Assembly (NCBI GenBank): GCA_021778015.1
Contig: JAJYCX010000005.1
Coordinates: 22,842-86,841, forward strand
Direction: 5' to 3'
Origin: Pseudomonadota bacterium
Lineage (GTDB): Bacteria > Pseudomonadota > Gammaproteobacteria > UBA1113
DNA length: 64,000 nt
In this document: positions 56,951 through 64,000 of the stretch, piece after piece
How positions within the stretch are numbered: position 1 is the first letter of the stretch
Layout of the letters: the number at the start of each line of letters is the position of its first letter
The notes under the pieces: generated by a model
Told to the model about the DNA's origin: nothing
Seen by the model: only the letters and a program-made list of their open reading frames with translations
Database searches by the model: none
Made by a program: the position numbers and the translations under genes

Positions 56951-58606
56951 CTATTTCATTTTCTCAGCAGTATAAACTTGTACTCTATCTAGATCACAGA
57001 TTTTGACAAAACGACGGTCATCAAAATAACCCCCATTCGCTATGGTTTCCCTTGACTGGCGATCGACCAATAAATCAGGCGTTATTTTGGGATCGGTGGT
57101 CTTTACTATGGAATCAAATTGATCTTCGGGTAAAGCGCCCGGCGCTAGTTTATCCATAACAATATAATCTATTGGTCTAGGGCAATATTTTCCCTTCGGG
57201 GATAAATTATTCCAAGCCATAGATATACAAGCCTTTGGGTAAGTAAGTGAATTGAAACCTGTAGGAATAGTGTAGTCTACAAATATATGGCCATCCCAGT
57301 TTTTATTTTTGATTCCAATGCAGTTTGCAATTTGGCGTGATTCATTAATGCCTCGAACAGACTGAAGGCTGATAATATAGTACGTTAGGTGATTCCAATT
57401 ACCGGTGGCATATTTATACTGGAACCATGATTTATGCGTTAAATCGAATAATTGTAGGAAAATAATGATAATCACCACCACTTTTCCTCCTCGCAAATTG
57501 CTAAAAAAGAAAAGTCCAAATAAAAAGAGAAAAGAAATCGCTGTAAAATATAAAACTGCACTCCCATTTTTCACTGAAAAAGAAAGATAAGAGCCGATGA
57601 GTAGCAGAGTACCGATACTAGCCAGTGCATCTCGTCGAAAAACTTTTGATCTAATGGCTTGCATTATCAATCCAAAGAAAAGGATTAACACATAGGTAGC
57701 ATTCGCTATACCACTGCCAAAGAAAATATAATAGAATCTTTCGGAAGGAGTAAGAGGAGTATTCTCAATTTTTGTTGTTCCGATAAAAGAAGAAAGTGTT
57801 TTCAAATATTGTTGCCCATAGATTGGATGCCGCAGATAGGCAAAAAGAGCGGGATTCGAAAACGCTATTAACAGAACAACAAACAATGCGGCCGGTAACA
57901 ATAAATCACGCGCAAGGATAGCGAAAGACTTGAATTCATATCGAAAGACAACTAAGGCAAAAATCAAAGGCGAAATTAATAGACCACTTAATTTAGTTCC
58001 TCCCGCAAGAGCCAAAGCGGCAGCAACAAACAGCCGTCCTCGTGTAGTCGAGGGGTTATCTGAAATCGCTAGATATAAACTAAGGACAGAGAAAAACATA
58101 ACTTCATTTACGGTCCCAAATCTAAGTGAGAAATATCCAAATGACGGAAAGAGCAAGAGTACAAGAAACCCGGCTGCCGTGATCCATTCAGGCATATCAT
58201 ATTTCTTAAAAATTTTTCTCATTAAAAGTAGAGTCATAATACCAAACGCTAACGATATCTGTCTGGGTGCAACAATGAGCGGCCAATCTATAGCAAAGTG
58301 TGTACTGATCCAATATAAGGGATAAGTAACGAATGCGAGAGGGAACCAGAAAATCCAGCCATAAGCATAGCCGTTTAGAACAGCTAGTTTATGGAGGTGA
58401 CCAGACTCGATCACTAGATGAATTTGTCTCAAAGTCGTTTGAAATGCTAAATCATCTATTTCACGGAATTGTATGATATCAAAACCAGATGAGAGAACAA
58501 AATTTTCGATAAAAAGAATGACCAAGATCGCGGCAGAAAGGCTATATGCTGCATAGATAAACGCAAGCTCAGTCTTGGTGCTAACCTGATTTTTGAACTT
58601 ATTCAT
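56951..58606 (-). CDS. Membrane glycosyltransferase-like (GT-C) protein
   Basis: A 551-residue protein with about 10-12 transmembrane helices in its first 420 residues and a soluble C-terminal domain of about 130 residues. The first loop holds an acidic DD (FREIDDLAFQ), as in GT-C enzymes that use polyprenyl-phosphate sugars. The C-terminal part is periplasmic-like without recognised motif. It follows the aldolase gene by 31 bases and is the last gene of the operon before wzm. Substrate and acceptor are unknown. Confidence 0.7.
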   Translation of the reverse strand: MNKFKNQVSTKTELAFIYAAYSLSAAILVILFIENFVLSSGFDIIQFREIDDLAFQTTLRQIHLVIESGHLHKLAVLNGYAYGWIFWFPLAFVTYPLYWISTHFAIDWPLIVAPRQISLAFGIMTLLLMRKIFKKYDMPEWITAAGFLVLLLFPSFGYFSLRFGTVNEVMFFSVLSLYLAISDNPSTTRGRLFVAAALALAGGTKLSGLLISPLIFALVVFRYEFKSFAILARDLLLPAALFVVLLIAFSNPALFAYLRHPIYGQQYLKTLSSFIGTTKIENTPLTPSERFYYIFFGSGIANATYVLILFFGLIMQAIRSKVFRRDALASIGTLLLIGSYLSFSVKNGSAVLYFTAISFLFLFGLFFFSNLRGGKVVVIIIIFLQLFDLTHKSWFQYKYATGNWNHLTYYIISLQSVRGINESRQIANCIGIKNKNWDGHIFVDYTIPTGFNSLTYPKACISMAWNNLSPKGKYCPRPIDYIVMDKLAPGALPEDQFDSIVKTTDPKITPDLLVDRQSRETIANGGYFDDRRFVKICDLDRVQVYTAEKMK

Positions 58607-58637
58607 TGAGCTCTCCTATAATAATTTTCTAGTGCAA

Positions 58638-59660
58638 CTAAGGCTTATGCTGCTGTCTGTATTTCTCGGCGTCCCAGTCAATCAACTCCAGAACCTGCGC
58701 ATCAGATAAGGATCTCAGTTGCGACAGCGTTTGTTGACGTCGAAGGATCTCATAATAACAGAGCAATTGTTCGGCTTTTGCTTTGCTAAAAGCAGGAAGT
58801 ACATAAACCCCCTCTCCATAAATAAAAATCACTTCCGGCAGTTCATTCATTGTAACTCGGGTGCGCATAAATTCATCATAGGATTTATATACATAAGCCG
58901 CAGGACCTAAGAAAACAATGTGATCTGGATATAAAGCCCATTTTGTCTTTAGACAATTAAAATACTCTATATTTCTTGCAAGTTCATGCAAGGCATCATT
59001 TTGAAAATAAACATAGCCATCAACCTCTTTAGGCATAAATGATGCTTCTTGTTTTGGTAAAGACTTACCTTTGTTTGAGTTGAAAGTCAGAATTAGATCT
59101 TCAATAATCTGCTTAACTTTTGCAATAGAATCGGCGCCAACTACTAGTCCATGATTTCTAAGAAAAATCACGTTAACGCTTGGATTGTCAGCGATATGTT
59201 CCGAAACAGCTTGGGCGAGTTCTGCGCCGGGTTTAAAATAGTCAACCAATACCCATTTAACAGTATCACCTATTAAGGGGGGAAGATCAGCGAGTGGGTT
59301 GGCTCTCACCAGGTAAGCTAGGATTTCAACCGCATGCAGGTGTACAACCACTTTGTGTGGCATTAAAGCGTGCAGCATTGTTTCAATAGATGGTCTAAGG
59401 GTTGAATCACCCACCACTTTTGGTGTTACAGAAAAATTTTTCTGAGTCATTTCCTGCCGTAGATGAGGAAGGTCCACTGGGATAAAAATATCTTTTTTAT
59501 CTGCGTCAGCAAGCCATGTACCCGAGGCCTTTATCCAGAGTATATTCCCATCTTTCCATGAAACATTTCCCCCAGCTCCCTGAGTCAGTAATGGATCTTT
59601 GCCAATTTGGGCACAATATAGTTTAACCTGCTCTGCAGTTGTTGGAATTAGCGGACTCAT
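58638..59660 (-). CDS. Class II aldolase/adducin-family protein
   Basis: A 340-residue class II aldolase/adducin domain protein, longer than sugar aldolases of about 220 residues by a C-terminal extension. It has the GGNVSW start, the SIETMLHALMP segment, zinc ligands HLHAVE and RNHGLVVG, typical of L-fuculose-1-phosphate or ribulose-5-phosphate-type aldolases/epimerases. The start ATG 59660 overlaps the HAD stop by four bases. It probably acts on a sugar phosphate feeding the glycan. Confidence 0.82.
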   Translation of the reverse strand: MSPLIPTTAEQVKLYCAQIGKDPLLTQGAGGNVSWKDGNILWIKASGTWLADADKKDIFIPVDLPHLRQEMTQKNFSVTPKVVGDSTLRPSIETMLHALMPHKVVVHLHAVEILAYLVRANPLADLPPLIGDTVKWVLVDYFKPGAELAQAVSEHIADNPSVNVIFLRNHGLVVGADSIAKVKQIIEDLILTFNSNKGKSLPKQEASFMPKEVDGYVYFQNDALHELARNIEYFNCLKTKWALYPDHIVFLGPAAYVYKSYDEFMRTRVTMNELPEVIFIYGEGVYVLPAFSKAKAEQLLCYYEILRRQQTLSQLRSLSDAQVLELIDWDAEKYRQQHKP

Positions 59661-60406
59661 CTTTCTTCGGCCAACTTTGCGATCAATTTTCTCAATTCGG
59701 CGAACTCGTTAAAGGATGCATCGGGCGCATTCGCATTTGTACCCAACTCAACGCCAGCATGCATCTTTTGAAGCGTCACGGCATTGATTTTTTCTCGAGC
59801 CCCATGTATATCATTCACAGGATTGTCGCCGATCATCCAGATACAGTCACCTTTAGGACGCATTTTCTGGAGGGCAATTTGAAAGGATGCTTCATGTGGT
59901 TTATCAAAACCAGCTTCTTCACTGGTAACGATATAGTCAAAATAATGATCTAGTCCAAAGTAAACTACCTTTCTGAATTGAATCTGTGCGGTCAGGTCGG
60001 TGACAATCGCGGTCGGAATGCCGAGCAAACGAATGTCGTCCAGCAATTCTTTTACGCCATCAAATAAAACAGCATTGCTTAGAAACGTTCTCCAATAGGT
60101 CTGTTCAAAATCCAAGGCTAAGAGGACTTGAGAACCCAAGCCCATGATCTCAAGCATACGCTGAAGGTAAAGTAAGCGACTATGGGAGGATGCAGTATCC
60201 TTCAATCGGGTTTTAACCTGATTTCTGGCCTCTTTAAAAGCTTTATCAAAATCTTCCGGTGAGATTGAAAAAGTGCTGACCACTTTGTCCCGTACCGCTT
60301 GCTGTGCGGCAGCATGCGCCGGGTCATAAGGATATAGTGTATTATCTGTATCGAATAAGAAAGCATCTGGTAGACGCGTAAATCGTTCTTGATTATAGAT
60401 CTTCAT
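59657..60406 (-). CDS. HAD-family hydrolase (phosphatase)
   Basis: A 249-residue haloacid-dehalogenase-like hydrolase: LFDTDNTLYPYD (nucleophile and acid Asp19/Asp21), IVTDLTAQ (motif II), a lysine in FDKPHEASF and MIGDNPVNDIHGA (metal motif). It resembles pyrimidine-nucleotidase or phosphoglycolate-phosphatase types and probably dephosphorylates a sugar phosphate. It starts with ATG 60406, whose A is the last base of the stop of the upstream fusion gene (TAATG), and overlaps the aldolase gene by four bases. Confidence 0.88.
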   Translation of the reverse strand: MKIYNQERFTRLPDAFLFDTDNTLYPYDPAHAAAQQAVRDKVVSTFSISPEDFDKAFKEARNQVKTRLKDTASSHSRLLYLQRMLEIMGLGSQVLLALDFEQTYWRTFLSNAVLFDGVKELLDDIRLLGIPTAIVTDLTAQIQFRKVVYFGLDHYFDYIVTSEEAGFDKPHEASFQIALQKMRPKGDCIWMIGDNPVNDIHGAREKINAVTLQKMHAGVELGTNANAPDASFNEFAELRKLIAKLAEER

Positions 60407-62454
60407 TATATAAATCGCTTTGTTAAGGTTTGGTTGATATGAGACAGAGTGATTAACTGCATTAACCCTGCCATGCCATCTTGCCATTTAGGCGGAATGT
60501 CTAAGAATTCCAGAACACGTGGGCACAACATCTCTGCAGCCAGCGCAACGTCTGCTGCGAATGTTTCCCCTTCGATAGTCATCTGCATTTCGCCGCCCAC
60601 ATCACTGATGATGTCGACGTGCAGCCCACAGACACCAACTAAAACACGGTGCAGCGAGAGCTCGTTGAATCTATGCCGTGTTCTGACTACCAATTTCAGA
60701 CGGAGGGGGTGTGTATCGTCCAGATCTTCCAGCATCCGCGGATGAATGGGATGCAAGGAAAGGATTAGATCGGCATAGGCCAATTGAAGTCGGATAAACC
60801 GTTCAGAATCAGATTCTCTTTTTTCAAATGAGTTAAGTACTTGTTCAATCGTGTGGCCTCGTTGGTGGACATCTCGTTTCAATTTAAAATGCCGACGTAA
60901 TCCCTCATCAATATCGAGATATACCTTCATATTGTAACATTCTCTGAGTATGGGGAGATAAAGCGCATGCAGACCGCTAGCGATAATGAAGTCGTTACTC
61001 CTAATTCGGAATGGCTTGCTTCTTTTCCCTGTTTGATGGTTGTAATGTATGGACTGGATGCTTTTTCCATCAATTAGAGAAATGAGATCATTACAAAAAC
61101 CTTCTAGATCGTTAGCCATAGGGTTGAGATGGGTCATCACCTGCCATATGGGTTTTTGCCTATCCCAAAGATGGTAGTCGTCACCCGAGAGCTTAACGAC
61201 AGAATGACCTCCAAAAAGGCCTGCGATGGAATCTGAAAAGGTATCTTTGCCAGAGCCAGAATCACCTGCGATACCGATAACAAAAGGTTTACGGCTCAGT
61301 CTAAAAAAGTTATTACGACTGATTGTCTCGCGCCAGATTCGAATGGCCAGCACTATGCCTATGACCACCATGGCGGTATGTACAAGTGAGGCTGCCTGGT
61401 TTCCTAAGTATCCCGTTATGTGGAGTGCACTCTTTAAATCAAATCCTGGCGCATTCGAGAATAGGATAGGTGTGGTCAGTAGGATACTCAGAACATACAA
61501 AGCAGAAAATATCCCAATCAATAGGATGGCGATTCGCCCGCTCATTGCCTGATAAAGAACAAGAAAAGGAATATTCCAAACAAACCAACCGGGCATAGTC
61601 GGGGTCATCAGAACGATTAACAAAAAAGCCATTCCCGTTATCGCTTGAAATAAATCAAAGTTCAGACGTCGCACTCGCCATACGAGGTAAAGCATAACCA
61701 TATAGATCAATGGCACTATGTAGACAAAAATATTCTCACCCAAGCTGAAGGCAACGCTATAAATTTTTCCCATCTCCGGATTGCCGAACAGCATTTGCAG
61801 GCCAGCACTAGAGAAAAGAAAAGGCACGCCAAGAATCAGTGCACAGACAAAAAAGCCTAATAGAAATTGGGAAATACGCTGCTGTAAAGCTTTATTTTTG
61901 TATAGATAGATTATAAAAAATGGTAACGCAATCACCATGCTCAACTTGGCTGAGATCGCTGCCGCACACAAAACACCGGCCATTTTTAGCTTAACGCGTT
62001 GAATAAAGAATATTGACAAGATTAAGAGCAACGCAGGGATTAGGTCGTTGAGCCCTAGCGCGTAACTAGCGAGAATGATAATGGGAGATAGCCAATAGAC
62101 AGCCAGGAGCAGACGTTGGCGTCCCGGTAAAAGGCGATGAAGCGTAATCAACAAACAGAAATCAGCTGCCAACAATGTCAGCCCATATCCATACTGCATA
62201 GGAGCGCCGATTAGCTTGGCAGCCAGTGTTAGCGGCAAGAAAGCCACCCACATCGCATAGCCATAAGGAAACGCTACTGGCGTCCCTCCTGCAGCTATCC
62301 ATCCTGACCAGGGGTCTAGTGTTAGCGAAGAAATACTGGCATTCAAAAACGGAACATACCAGACGGATACTGCAAGCGGGATTATACTAATGATCAGGGC
62401 TAAACGAATTATAAGTCCCAAAAAAAACATTGGCTGCAAATATAATTTTTTCAT
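60406..62454 (-). CDS. Fusion of GT-C-like membrane domain with uridine-kinase-like domain
   Basis: A 682-residue protein from ATG 62454 with AAGGAG upstream. Residues 1 to about 375 contain some 11-12 membrane helices; the DPW of the first loop and the overall layout resemble GT-C glycosyltransferases. From about residue 388 a soluble kinase domain follows: Walker A GDSGSGKDT (about 393-401), DDYHLWDR, the Y-H-N-H-Q-T-G loop, SGLHALYLP and RHFKLKRDVHQRG, all of the uridine kinase/phosphoribulokinase family. The two domains lie in one frame without a break. It overlaps both neighbours (ATGA and TAATG). A role in both making and using an activated sugar is inferred. Confidence 0.82.
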   Translation of the reverse strand: MKKLYLQPMFFLGLIIRLALIISIIPLAVSVWYVPFLNASISSLTLDPWSGWIAAGGTPVAFPYGYAMWVAFLPLTLAAKLIGAPMQYGYGLTLLAADFCLLITLHRLLPGRQRLLLAVYWLSPIIILASYALGLNDLIPALLLILSIFFIQRVKLKMAGVLCAAAISAKLSMVIALPFFIIYLYKNKALQQRISQFLLGFFVCALILGVPFLFSSAGLQMLFGNPEMGKIYSVAFSLGENIFVYIVPLIYMVMLYLVWRVRRLNFDLFQAITGMAFLLIVLMTPTMPGWFVWNIPFLVLYQAMSGRIAILLIGIFSALYVLSILLTTPILFSNAPGFDLKSALHITGYLGNQAASLVHTAMVVIGIVLAIRIWRETISRNNFFRLSRKPFVIGIAGDSGSGKDTFSDSIAGLFGGHSVVKLSGDDYHLWDRQKPIWQVMTHLNPMANDLEGFCNDLISLIDGKSIQSIHYNHQTGKRSKPFRIRSNDFIIASGLHALYLPILRECYNMKVYLDIDEGLRRHFKLKRDVHQRGHTIEQVLNSFEKRESDSERFIRLQLAYADLILSLHPIHPRMLEDLDDTHPLRLKLVVRTRHRFNELSLHRVLVGVCGLHVDIISDVGGEMQMTIEGETFAADVALAAEMLCPRVLEFLDIPPKWQDGMAGLMQLITLSHINQTLTKRFI

Positions 62455-63056
62455 TGTGGAAATATCTCCTTTTCCCACAGCTCTGGGTGCTTCGTGCAAA
62501 CAGCATCCGACTCAATGCCCCGCTTTTTCAGTAGGGATGCCAATGCGGGAATTTCAGTTTCAGCATCCCGTCCCTGTAATTCTGGGGAAACCAGGCAGAG
62601 CTTGAATCCAGCACTTTTGAGGCGCTGAGCATCATCTACACTCAGAGGGAAGTGAGTAAAACAGTCCACCCAAACCCAATCTACTTTGCCTGCTAAAGTC
62701 AGTGCTGTTTCAATCGACTCAAACTCCGACACCCGAACGGCGCAGCGATGCTCGCCCGCTTTTGACCATTTTACCAGAAATGGAAACGATTGATCTAAGA
62801 AAAAATAATCATCAATTCCTTTTGCGGCCATAAGCGCTATAAGACGGGCTTCTAAGCCTTCTTCTTTGACATTAAGAATCAAGGTTCCATGCTGATAAGC
62901 CTCAATCCACTCATCAAAAGATTCACCTGCAACGAAAGGGTCATGATGTATGATCAACTTTTGTCCTTCACTTCGGATGTCTACTTCGACGCCATATTTG
63001 TGGTTAGTTGCTCGAAGTTCAGCGATGGTGTTGCGACGATGCGTAATGATATACAT
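62451..63056 (-). CDS. Glycerophosphodiester phosphodiesterase-like protein
   Basis: A 201-residue TIM-barrel-type GDPD/PLC-like protein. Catalytic-site candidates are His6-Arg7 (ITHRRN), Glu24 and Asp26 (GVEVDIRS) and His38 (IHHDP). It is shorter than typical GDPD (240-270), with a minimal barrel. It begins immediately before the upstream GT-C stop and overlaps the fusion gene by four bases. In a glycan operon, a phosphodiester (glycerol-phosphate-type) polymer substrate is possible. Confidence 0.75.
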   Translation of the reverse strand: MYIITHRRNTIAELRATNHKYGVEVDIRSEGQKLIIHHDPFVAGESFDEWIEAYQHGTLILNVKEEGLEARLIALMAAKGIDDYFFLDQSFPFLVKWSKAGEHRCAVRVSEFESIETALTLAGKVDWVWVDCFTHFPLSVDDAQRLKSAGFKLCLVSPELQGRDAETEIPALASLLKKRGIESDAVCTKHPELWEKEIFPQ

Positions 63057-64000
63057 TTAAGTGCTACCTATTGAATTTGTGAATACAAAAAAATCGCCGC
63101 AGCTGCCATAAAAATAAAGGGCATCATCTTCGGTGAGCATTGATTTAAAGTTAAAACTGTTTCCTAGCAACCTTGAACCAATCAATATCATTGTGGAATC
63201 TCTGGATATATCGGCTACAAAAGTGGCTTCTTTGGGCGCATGCAAGCTAGAACGAAACAATGAGGGGTCTGAGAATTCTAACTTGTCGACAATATGTTTA
63301 GGCTGATACTTGTCAATTAAATTCTGCAAGCAAAGCGTGTTTTCTGGAAACTGTTTGATTAACTCGATTTGTTGGGCTTTTTGACCAATTTGCAGAGTTG
63401 TGTAGCCAATAGTGAAGAAGAAATTTGCAAGAAAAACAAAAAATGTTATTGTAATTATTGCAAAATCAATTCTGTAGACAGGCTGGTTTTTTATGCTGGA
63501 ATCCAACATCATTCCAGTGCAATATAACACAACGGGAATAATAGAAAACCAATACCAGCCGTATGCATCTGGCGATGCAACGATAATAGCGCCTGTGCCC
63601 ACAATAGCGATTACACATGGAAGGGCAATCTTGGGTATTTTGTATATGGACATTAATAGTAATACTATTAACAACAATGGGGGCATAACAAAAGTTGAGA
63701 GGGAGCCCACCAATATGTTATCCCAGGCCCAAAGATTCTCAGTGAGTGCTGAACCTATTCTTTCAAAAGAGATCACGGAGTGTTGCGTTGTCGATGTCAA
63801 TAACAAAGTTTTTATATAGTTAACAAGATTAAATGGGTTTGCGAGCCACATTCCCGCCAAAAAGACACAAAAAAGTTTAAAATATTTATTTATACGAATT
63901 CCATTAATGGCAAGCAGAATAATTAATGGCGCTGCTATTATTTTTATTCCAGATGCAATTCCAAGTAAAAGTGAGGCATAACCCTTCTTGTCTAGATCGG
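63057..64000 (-). CDS. Membrane glycosyltransferase-like protein, partial (start beyond window)
   Basis: The frame is open to the right edge. It has about seven hydrophobic helices, including SGIKIIAAPL near the edge, then a soluble C-terminal stretch of about 110 residues. This resembles GT-C/DUF2029-type enzymes. It is the first visible gene of the minus-strand glycan operon, adjoining the GDPD-like gene with no gap. The substrate is unknown. Confidence 0.65.
   Translation of the reverse strand, partial: DLDKKGYASLLLGIASGIKIIAAPLIILLAINGIRINKYFKLFCVFLAGMWLANPFNLVNYIKTLLLTSTTQHSVISFERIGSALTENLWAWDNILVGSLSTFVMPPLLLIVLLLMSIYKIPKIALPCVIAIVGTGAIIVASPDAYGWYWFSIIPVVLYCTGMMLDSSIKNQPVYRIDFAIITITFFVFLANFFFTIGYTTLQIGQKAQQIELIKQFPENTLCLQNLIDKYQPKHIVDKLEFSDPSLFRSSLHAPKEATFVADISRDSTMILIGSRLLGNSFNFKSMLTEDDALYFYGSCGDFFVFTNSIGST

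Overview
The window comes from the chromosome of a gammaproteobacterium with a low-to-moderate GC content, most likely an intracellular member of the Legionellales (Legionella/Coxiella/Rickettsiella/Berkiella relatives). The main evidence is a dotH-dotG-dotF (icmK-icmE-icmG) trio of a type IVB secretion system. The housekeeping genes are gammaproteobacterial in type: mnmE, parC/parE, tolC, ubiE-ubiJ-ubiB, hfq-hflX, lpoA-yraN-diaA-dolP, dsbD, groES-groEL and csrA. I see no tRNA, rRNA or CRISPR array.

Layout. 1-4.35 kb: 3' end of mnmE, cpdA, an alpha/beta hydrolase, an OmpA-like lipoprotein and an FUSC membrane protein. 4.36-4.49 kb: a GC-rich inverted-repeat element. 4.6-9.7 kb (minus strand): parE, parC, nudF. 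9.66-17.3 kb: a divergent cluster pairing a large transglutaminase/DUF2126 protein with a circularly permuted ATP-grasp, an alpha-E protein and an amidotransferase-like/transglutaminase fusion; it looks like a peptide-forming or peptide-tagging system. 17.4-19.2 kb: an unrecognised 580-residue protein with a tandem repeat and a Ras-like half domain, a candidate effector. 19.4-26 kb: pcm-like gene, tolC, a divergent tgt, and a hybrid kinase/response-regulator pair. 26.2-29.1 kb: ubiE-ubiJ-ubiB. 29.3-32.2 kb: a YgjP-like peptidase, rsmE, hflX, hfq. 32.5-35.8 kb: the lpoA operon. 35.8-42.4 kb: a SIMPL-like protein, an unknown protein, an ATPase, an APC permease and dsbD. 42.4-45.2 kb: groES-groEL behind a sigma-32-type promoter, then a tail-anchored unknown. 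45.4-46.6 kb: csrA, a small gene and a structured leader candidate. 46.4-49.2 kb: an accessory island with a HigA-like fragment, a HEPN-like protein and an AbiEi/AbiEii type IV toxin-antitoxin pair behind a promoter flanked by two matching inverted repeats. 49.3-54.3 kb: a LysE exporter, a structured RNA candidate, a glycine-zipper lipoprotein and dotH-dotG-dotF. 54.4-64 kb (minus strand): parB without an adjacent parA, a Wzm/Wzt polysaccharide exporter, and a tightly overlapping operon of membrane glycosyltransferases, a GDPD-like protein, a GT-C/uridine-kinase-like fusion, a HAD phosphatase and a class II aldolase.

A palindromic dispersed element (outer arms TGTCATCCTCGAC and its complement) occurs at least four times between genes (about 8.88, 26.04, 29.15 and 40.4 kb). 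The strongest candidates for undescribed biology are the glycan operon with its kinase fusion (58.6-64 kb), the repeat protein at 17.4 kb, the structured leader and 54-residue gene upstream of csrA, the short TraO-like DotG, and the AbiE operator.
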